The notes below the pieces were generated by a model. The model saw only the letters and a list, made by a program, of their open reading frames with translations, did not search any database and was not told the origin of the DNA. The position numbers and the translations under genes are program-made. From NCBI GenBank assembly GCA_002409595.1, contig DHNQ01000018.1, positions 1-10,148 on the forward strand: a stretch of DNA of 10,148 nt. Reading direction: 5' to 3'. Source of the DNA: Dysgonomonas sp. UBA5412 (lineage in GTDB: Bacteria; Bacteroidota; Bacteroidia; Bacteroidales; Dysgonomonadaceae). Positions 6,404 to 10,148 of the stretch are shown piece after piece. Position 1 is the first letter of the stretch. Each line of letters begins with the position of its first letter.

Positions 6404-6472
6404 GCTTTTAAAGGAATAATTTAAAAACTACTGAACACATTCATATATGCTTATTCAAATAATAATTTATAG

Positions 6473-6538
6473 AAATTCTTCCCCTTATCGAAATCCCTCA
6501 TGATTTTGTGAAGGGACATTCGTTAAGGGGGAAAATTT
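6473..6538. repeat. 66-base imperfect palindrome
   Basis: The left arm 6473-6500 pairs with the right arm 6509-6538 almost throughout, with a few mismatches and bulges and an 8-base loop (TGATTTTG). Paired blocks are AAATT/AATTT, TTCCCC/GGGGGAA, TTA/TAA, CGAA/TTCG and TCCCT/AGGGA. It sits between two minus-strand genes in a 266-base gap. It could be a recombination or secondary attachment structure, a replication or transfer hairpin, or a bidirectional terminator. Confidence 0.6.
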
Positions 6539-6575
6539 GTTGTTGGGTGCTGATTGGTTGGGATGTTTGTATAAA

Positions 6576-6606
6576 ATAAACCTCTCTGCTAATTACAACA
6601 AAGAGG
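6576..6606 (-). terminator. Rho-independent-like terminator of the 6630-6971 HTH gene
   Basis: On the minus strand CCTCT (6606-6602) pairs with AGAGG (6585-6581) around a 16-base loop and is followed by the T-rich TTTATTTTAT. It begins about 24 bases after the HTH stop. The stem is short, so this is a modest prediction. Confidence 0.45.
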
Positions 6607-6629
6607 CTTATCGGTGAAAGAAACATTAT

Positions 6630-6971
6630 TTATCCATCCTCTCGGACTTCTTTATCTCTTGTAGACTCGTTAAACATCTTAATCTCCTGAATGGAGGCAT
6701 AAGATTGGATAAACTCTTTGACATCAGCCATACGATAGAAGGTTTTTCGCCTGACTAGGAAATAGCGAAGCTGTCCACTATCCCGATATCTTTGGAGTGT
6801 TCGGTACGATACTTTGAGCAGAAATGCCAAATCCTGATTATCTAACAGCTTATCATCATTGGAAAATGCTTCTCCTGTTGCCATCATTGCTTTTAGGTCA
6901 CTACCTATAATTGTAAGCTTTTTAGATAACTTCTCCATCCATGATAGAAAGTCTTCATTGTCTAAATACAT
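6630..6971 (-). CDS. Helix-turn-helix DNA-binding protein, excisionase-like
   Basis: A 113-residue third member of the same HTH family as the genes at 703 and 977. The HTH lies at about 41-90: KLLDNQDLAFLLKVSYRTLQ, RYRDSGQLRYFLVRRKTFYR, MADVKEF. An N-terminal helical segment (5-33) precedes it and a charged tail of about 20 residues follows. It shares LDNQD, S-x-RTLQ and YRDxG with the 977 gene. Proteins of this type act as excisionases or regulators in Bacteroides mobile elements. It follows the RteC-like gene on the same strand after 148 bases, so it probably has its own promoter, and a terminator-like hairpin follows it. Target DNA is unknown. Confidence 0.82.
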   Translation of the reverse strand: MYLDNEDFLSWMEKLSKKLTIIGSDLKAMMATGEAFSNDDKLLDNQDLAFLLKVSYRTLQRYRDSGQLRYFLVRRKTFYRMADVKEFIQSYASIQEIKMFNESTRDKEVREDG

Positions 6972-7006
6972 AATTCTTTGTTTTTGAAATTAATAATTGA
7001 TTAATT

Positions 7007-7018
7007 CCAATCGATTGG
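7007..7018. promoter_or_regulatory. 12-base perfect palindrome upstream of HTH gene
   Basis: CCAATCGATTGG is fully self-complementary and lies 36-47 bases upstream of the HTH ATG at 6971, in the expected promoter region. It may be an operator for that HTH protein. A second small dyad AGTAC/GTACT (7059-7072) is nearby. Confidence 0.4.
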
Positions 7019-7119
7019 TAAAGCAAAGAACTGACAATTGGAGACAGGAAAATAGAGGAGTACAGAGGTACTTCCCGAGTATACGGCTTTAATTATCTAC
7101 ATATTAATAGTTTACAAAA

Positions 7120-7744
7120 TCATCTTTTTTCATCTTTTCGTTTACGATATTTGCGAATAATAAGAGATCGCAAGTAATCTAAAGCTTTAGTTGTATTATA
7201 TGATTTTCGTTTAAATATCTCTGTTTGTCTCTTATAGATACCTCTGAAACTAAAGTTGAATGCTTGTTCCAAGACATTAGATATTAGCATCAAAGAAGCA
7301 GGTCTTCCTGCTTCGTCAAAAAACTCATTAGAAAGGCTTAGAGATAATGCATACTCTGCTATACCAATAATGCCTATACCATTGGATTTGGGAATAAAAT
7401 ATAAGTTGGATCTACGATCTTGAGGATCATTATATGATGATCGGTTGGATTGTTGAAATGTGAGTTTGAGTAAATCAATTTCTAACTCTAAAAATAGAAT
7501 TGTCTTTTTGCAATAATTGTATTTGAGAGCATTTTTTTTTCAGCTCATATTCTAAAAATATAAATTCAATACGAGTCATACTCAATCTACGAAGACTTGT
7601 TAAAGAATCGATCTCTTTTTGATTTAAAATTTTAACTGCATCTATAAACTGTACATAAGCACTTTCCATTGTTTTGTTAGTTGCTGATAGATCTTCAGAT
7701 AATCGCATGAAAAGATCGGTCCTTAGTAGACTATTCATAAGCAT
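7120..7744 (-). pseudogene. RteC-like regulator gene split by a frameshift at A9
   Basis: Translation from ATG 7744 runs into a stop at 7475, giving 89 residues. If one A is removed from the run of nine A (7532-7540), the same strand stays open to the stop at 7120 and gives 207 residues: YELKKNALKYNYCKKTILFLELEIDLLKL continuing to LDYLRSLIIRKYRKRKDEKR. The C-terminal 70 residues (GIAEYALSLSLSNEFFDEAG ... VLEQAFNFSFRGIYKRQTEI ... TTKALDYLRSLI) share the spacing pattern of the RteC C-terminal domain, and full length fits that family. The first 79 residues are helical and match no family I know. The break could be a real mutation, a homopolymer sequencing error, or a slippage site restoring the frame. 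The gene lies 52 bases downstream of the DUF3108 gene on the same strand and upstream of an HTH gene. Confidence 0.7.
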
Positions 7745-7796
7745 CTTATTTAAAAGTTAATCATAATAATCTTACTAAATCTGATAATAACGGAAG

Positions 7797-8603
7797 TTAT
7801 TGACTCTTTACATCATACCGATTTCCCTTATAGGCTTTCATGATCGCACTTGTAGATCCTATTTTTAGATTGGAATTCAGTCTGACCGGCAACCGGTTAT
7901 TATCATTCGTAACATATACTGTCATTGCTTCTTTCTTATCTTCGAATGCCTTATCTTCTATCTTTAAGATTAGTTTGAAGCAGTTATATTTCTTATTATC
8001 ATTAGCTTTTACTATCTCAATTCCCTGAAGATCGATATGCATATTTACTTTATTTTTACCTGATAAAAAGACTACTTTTGTAGTAAATCCTTTATGCATT
8101 TTAGTAAAATCAAGTGTTCGTGCATAGTATATGACACTCATCATGTCATAAATGCAAGATGAAGTATATAATGTTTCATCAAATCTTAACTTATCATTTC
8201 TCGTTAGTTTCGTTTTTATGGTTACTTCTGATTCTTTATAAGAATACGTAGTATTTTCCTTTGTATGCTCTGCTCCTTCATGTGCATTTTTTATATACGC
8301 TAATGGAATCAAGTCTTTCGACATATAGCAGGTAAGCGTATCCGATAGGGTAAATATCTTATTGATTACTCCATTTGACTTTGCCAATAAAGTCATTTTG
8401 TAAGCCGGGACTCCATTGTATGCTACTTCTGATGTCTTTAAAGAAGAAACTCCAGCTTTCGTATTCAGGAGTCCATATTTAAAATAGAGATCATACGAAA
8501 TTTCTTCACCGGACTCAAAGAAGGTATTCTCAATCGGGCATTGGGCTTGTACCTTTACAGTTAATAAAAAGATAATAAAAAACAGGTAGATAACTTTAAC
8601 CAT
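7797..8603 (-). CDS. Exported DUF3108-family protein
   Basis: A 268-residue protein with a signal peptide (1-20, hydrophobic IYLFFIIFLLTV, Ala20 before the likely signal peptidase I site); the cysteine at 22 lacks a lipobox, so it is not an obvious lipoprotein. The mature part is mostly beta strand and begins FFESGEEISYDLYFKYGLLN with AGVSSLKTSEVAYNGVPAYK, the usual opening of DUF3108. A strand pattern ending LPVRLNSNLKIGSTSAIMKAYKG closes it. The family is periplasmic or envelope-associated and has no settled biochemical role. It is the last gene of a minus-strand operon with two PAP2 phosphatases (10 bases after the preceding stop), which suggests a link with envelope lipid or glycan metabolism. 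A weak 6-base hairpin (7786-7801) overlaps its stop. Confidence 0.82.
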   Translation of the reverse strand: MVKVIYLFFIIFLLTVKVQAQCPIENTFFESGEEISYDLYFKYGLLNTKAGVSSLKTSEVAYNGVPAYKMTLLAKSNGVINKIFTLSDTLTCYMSKDLIPLAYIKNAHEGAEHTKENTTYSYKESEVTIKTKLTRNDKLRFDETLYTSSCIYDMMSVIYYARTLDFTKMHKGFTTKVVFLSGKNKVNMHIDLQGIEIVKANDNKKYNCFKLILKIEDKAFEDKKEAMTVYVTNDNNRLPVRLNSNLKIGSTSAIMKAYKGNRYDVKSQ

Positions 8604-8613
8604 ATTGTATCAT

Positions 8614-9519
8614 TTAGAATGTATATGCCAATCCGACTCCGGCACTTTCGGTGCTGACAAAAGGAACGATAACTAAACTTTTATCGTTATTCTTAATTCC
8701 TAATACATTATGCCAAACAGGCAACAACATATAGCCGACTTCTGCGCTTAAGATACCAATCCCTGCACCTGCCACAACATCACTTACCCAATGCTTTTTA
8801 TTAAAAACACGCATTGCTCCCGTAGCTGTAGCCACACCATATCCACCTATTCCAATCCAGGGAGAAACATCTTTATATTCTTTGAAAAGAATATGCGCAC
8901 CGACAAAGGCTGTAGCTGTATGCCCAGAGGGAAATGAATGGAAGTTAGAGCCATCGGGACGCTCTACACCAAAAGAGGTTTTCATAGTCTGCACTGTTGC
9001 CCCCATAATAAGGTAAGATGTTGCCATAATCAATGTCCGGTCTCTAAAATTATGCTTTGCTTTTATCCCTGCCCAATCTAAACCATAGATTGCTATAGCA
9101 GGTGCATATTGAGTATAATCATCGTATGGAACATGCTTCGATAGATGTTCTCCAATTTCATTATTTGTACTATGGTCGAGATTTAACAAGGACTTATTTC
9201 CTCGGGCGATTATTCCATACGAAATTAGAGTTGTTGGAATAATAAATCTGGAGTACGATGAATTGAAAAAAGTTTTCTTTTTACTTAGGATATTATACTC
9301 CATTGATATTTCGTTAGTATTCCCTAATAGTAATGAACCCTTTTCTCTCATTGGATGAGAAATATAAGGAATAACATTATTGCCGGATTTTAAATTTAAA
9401 GAGTCAGACGACGTTTTCGGTAATAGAGGGAGCTTAATACGAGTACTGTCCTCCGTTTGGGCATTCAATTGTATTGTAAGACTAAATACAAATGCTGTTA
9501 TTAGAATAATTTGTTTCAT
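8614..9519 (-). CDS. Exported PAP2-family phosphatase
   Basis: A 301-residue PAP2-superfamily protein with a signal peptide (1-20, IILITAFVFSLTIQLNA). All three phosphatase signatures are present: KTSFGVERP (180-188, K-x6-RP), PSGH (197-200) and RVFNKKHWVSD (237-247, R-x5-H-x3-D). The histidine pair would form and resolve the phospho-enzyme intermediate on the periplasmic side. Several hydrophobic stretches (about 92-105, 137-150, 164-178, 223-235, 249-266) suggest membrane insertion. The C-terminus VGLAYTF resembles a final outer-membrane beta strand, which is odd for this fold. Substrate may be a lipid phosphate such as undecaprenyl pyrophosphate, phosphatidate or lipid A; sequence does not decide. 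It starts 5 bases after the preceding PAP2 gene's stop. Confidence 0.88.
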   Translation of the reverse strand: MKQIILITAFVFSLTIQLNAQTEDSTRIKLPLLPKTSSDSLNLKSGNNVIPYISHPMREKGSLLLGNTNEISMEYNILSKKKTFFNSSYSRFIIPTTLISYGIIARGNKSLLNLDHSTNNEIGEHLSKHVPYDDYTQYAPAIAIYGLDWAGIKAKHNFRDRTLIMATSYLIMGATVQTMKTSFGVERPDGSNFHSFPSGHTATAFVGAHILFKEYKDVSPWIGIGGYGVATATGAMRVFNKKHWVSDVVAGAGIGILSAEVGYMLLPVWHNVLGIKNNDKSLVIVPFVSTESAGVGLAYTF

Positions 9520-9524
9520 AATGC

Positions 9525-10148
9525 TTATGAAAAGAGGTTTGTTTCAAAGATGTATATTAGTAATTCGCTGAACAATATGATAGATAGTATGTAAGAAGCT
9601 AATACTAGAGTTATTAATTTAGTCTGTGGTGTAGAATATGGTTGTGCTGAAAAATTATCTCGTAGAATTCTTTTATGAGAAAAATGATATAGTAAATATA
9701 CAAGGACACCGATTATACTTCCTGCAATTGCCCCGGCAAGAACATCGGAAACAAAATGCACCCCTAAATAAATGCGGGAATATGACAAAATGGAAGCCCA
9801 TATATAAATTACAATGGAGTAGTATCTGTTTCTGAATAATAGAGCCGTGAGTGTGGCAAAACCGAAAGAATTCGTCGCATGTCCGGATATAAATCCATAC
9901 TTACCTCCTGAATAGCCATACAATGTCCTTACATATTCTTCAATACCAGGATAATGGGTCGGACGTAAACGGGCAAAAAAAGGTTTACAGATAGCCGAAG
10001 AAAATTGATCGCAACAGATAAATAAAATAGCAATCGTTATCAATATGGGTAGCCATACCTGCCATTTCTTTTTATAGATAATTACAGTAAGTAAGAAGAT
10101 TGCAATGGGGATCCAGATGACACCACCTGAGAATAACCACATGACACA
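9525..10148 (-). CDS. Integral membrane PAP2-family phosphatase, 5' end outside window
   Basis: At least 207 residues are visible and the frame is still open at the window edge. An ATG at 10142 begins MWLFSGG, but in this family MW.FS normally follows some 25-30 residues of an opening helix, so the true start probably lies beyond 10148. The three signatures are complete: KPFFARLRP (K-x6-RP), SGHATNSF, and SRIYLGVHFVSD (SR-x5-H-x3-D). At least five hydrophobic helices are visible, with a last one near the C-terminus (LVLASYILSIILFSELLIYIF). Bacterial relatives dephosphorylate undecaprenyl pyrophosphate, phosphatidylglycerol phosphate or lipid A; in Bacteroides the lipid A 4'-phosphatase LpxF is a PAP2 protein. 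Which applies here is open. It is upstream of the second PAP2 and DUF3108 genes in one operon. Confidence 0.88.
   Translation of the reverse strand, partial: CVMWLFSGGVIWIPIAIFLLTVIIYKKKWQVWLPILITIAILFICCDQFSSAICKPFFARLRPTHYPGIEEYVRTLYGYSGGKYGFISGHATNSFGFATLTALLFRNRYYSIVIYIWASILSYSRIYLGVHFVSDVLAGAIAGSIIGVLVYLLYHFSHKRILRDNFSAQPYSTPQTKLITLVLASYILSIILFSELLIYIFETNLFS

Noticed and set aside
6062..6424. 120-codon plus-strand frame with hydrophobic stretches
   Set aside because: It is antisense to the cargo gene, whose minus-strand product has a coherent membrane helix and soluble domain plus a promoter; the hydrophobicity is a by-product of the opposite strand.
1..7797. Direct repeats marking the element's attachment sites
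   Set aside because: Comparing the left edge with 7745-7797 gave only short AT-rich similarities; the left end may lie outside the window, so no att site can be called.
7786..7801. Hairpin AATAAC/GTTATT as terminator of the DUF3108 operon
   Set aside because: Six mostly A/T pairs overlapping the stop codon and no T run after it; too weak to list as a terminator.

Overview
The window looks like Bacteroidales DNA (Bacteroides, Parabacteroides or Dysgonomonas type). It is AT-rich, the mobility proteins are of Bacteroides conjugative-transposon families (Mpi-type serine recombinase, TraA/TraB, MobA/MobB, RteC, excisionase-like HTH proteins), and two -7 boxes fit the Bacteroidetes consensus TAnnTTTG. 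No rRNA, tRNA or CRISPR array was seen.

Left and centre (about 1-7744) are a compact mobile or mobilizable element. A serine recombinase of the Mpi family (112-708, +) meets, tail to tail, a six-gene minus-strand operon running from 3564 down to 703. In transcription order the operon holds traB-like DUF3408, ParA/TraA-like ATPase, a membrane-anchored coiled-coil TraD-like protein, an RteC-domain protein and two excisionase-like HTH proteins. Junctions are 4-base or 17-base overlaps or gaps of a few bases. Divergent from it, after a 505-base intergenic region full of dyads and nested hairpins (probable oriT and operators), lie mobA-like and mobB relaxase genes (4070-5757, +). The usual third mob gene (mobC coupling protein) and the traE-traQ mating-pore genes are absent, so the element looks like a stripped relative of CTnDOT-type transposons that would borrow a helper's transfer channel.

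Right of the relaxase are a cargo gene for an unknown membrane-anchored protein (5800-6363, -) with its own promoter, a 66-base imperfect palindrome (6473-6538), and a second regulatory pair: an excisionase-like HTH gene (6630-6971, -) and an RteC-like gene (7120-7744, -) split into two frames at a run of nine A. No tyrosine integrase is in the window and the element's ends could not be fixed.

The right end (7797-10148) looks like ordinary chromosome: a minus-strand operon of two PAP2-family phosphatases, one integral in the inner membrane and cut by the window edge, one exported, and an exported DUF3108 protein. This is probably a cell-envelope lipid-phosphate unit.
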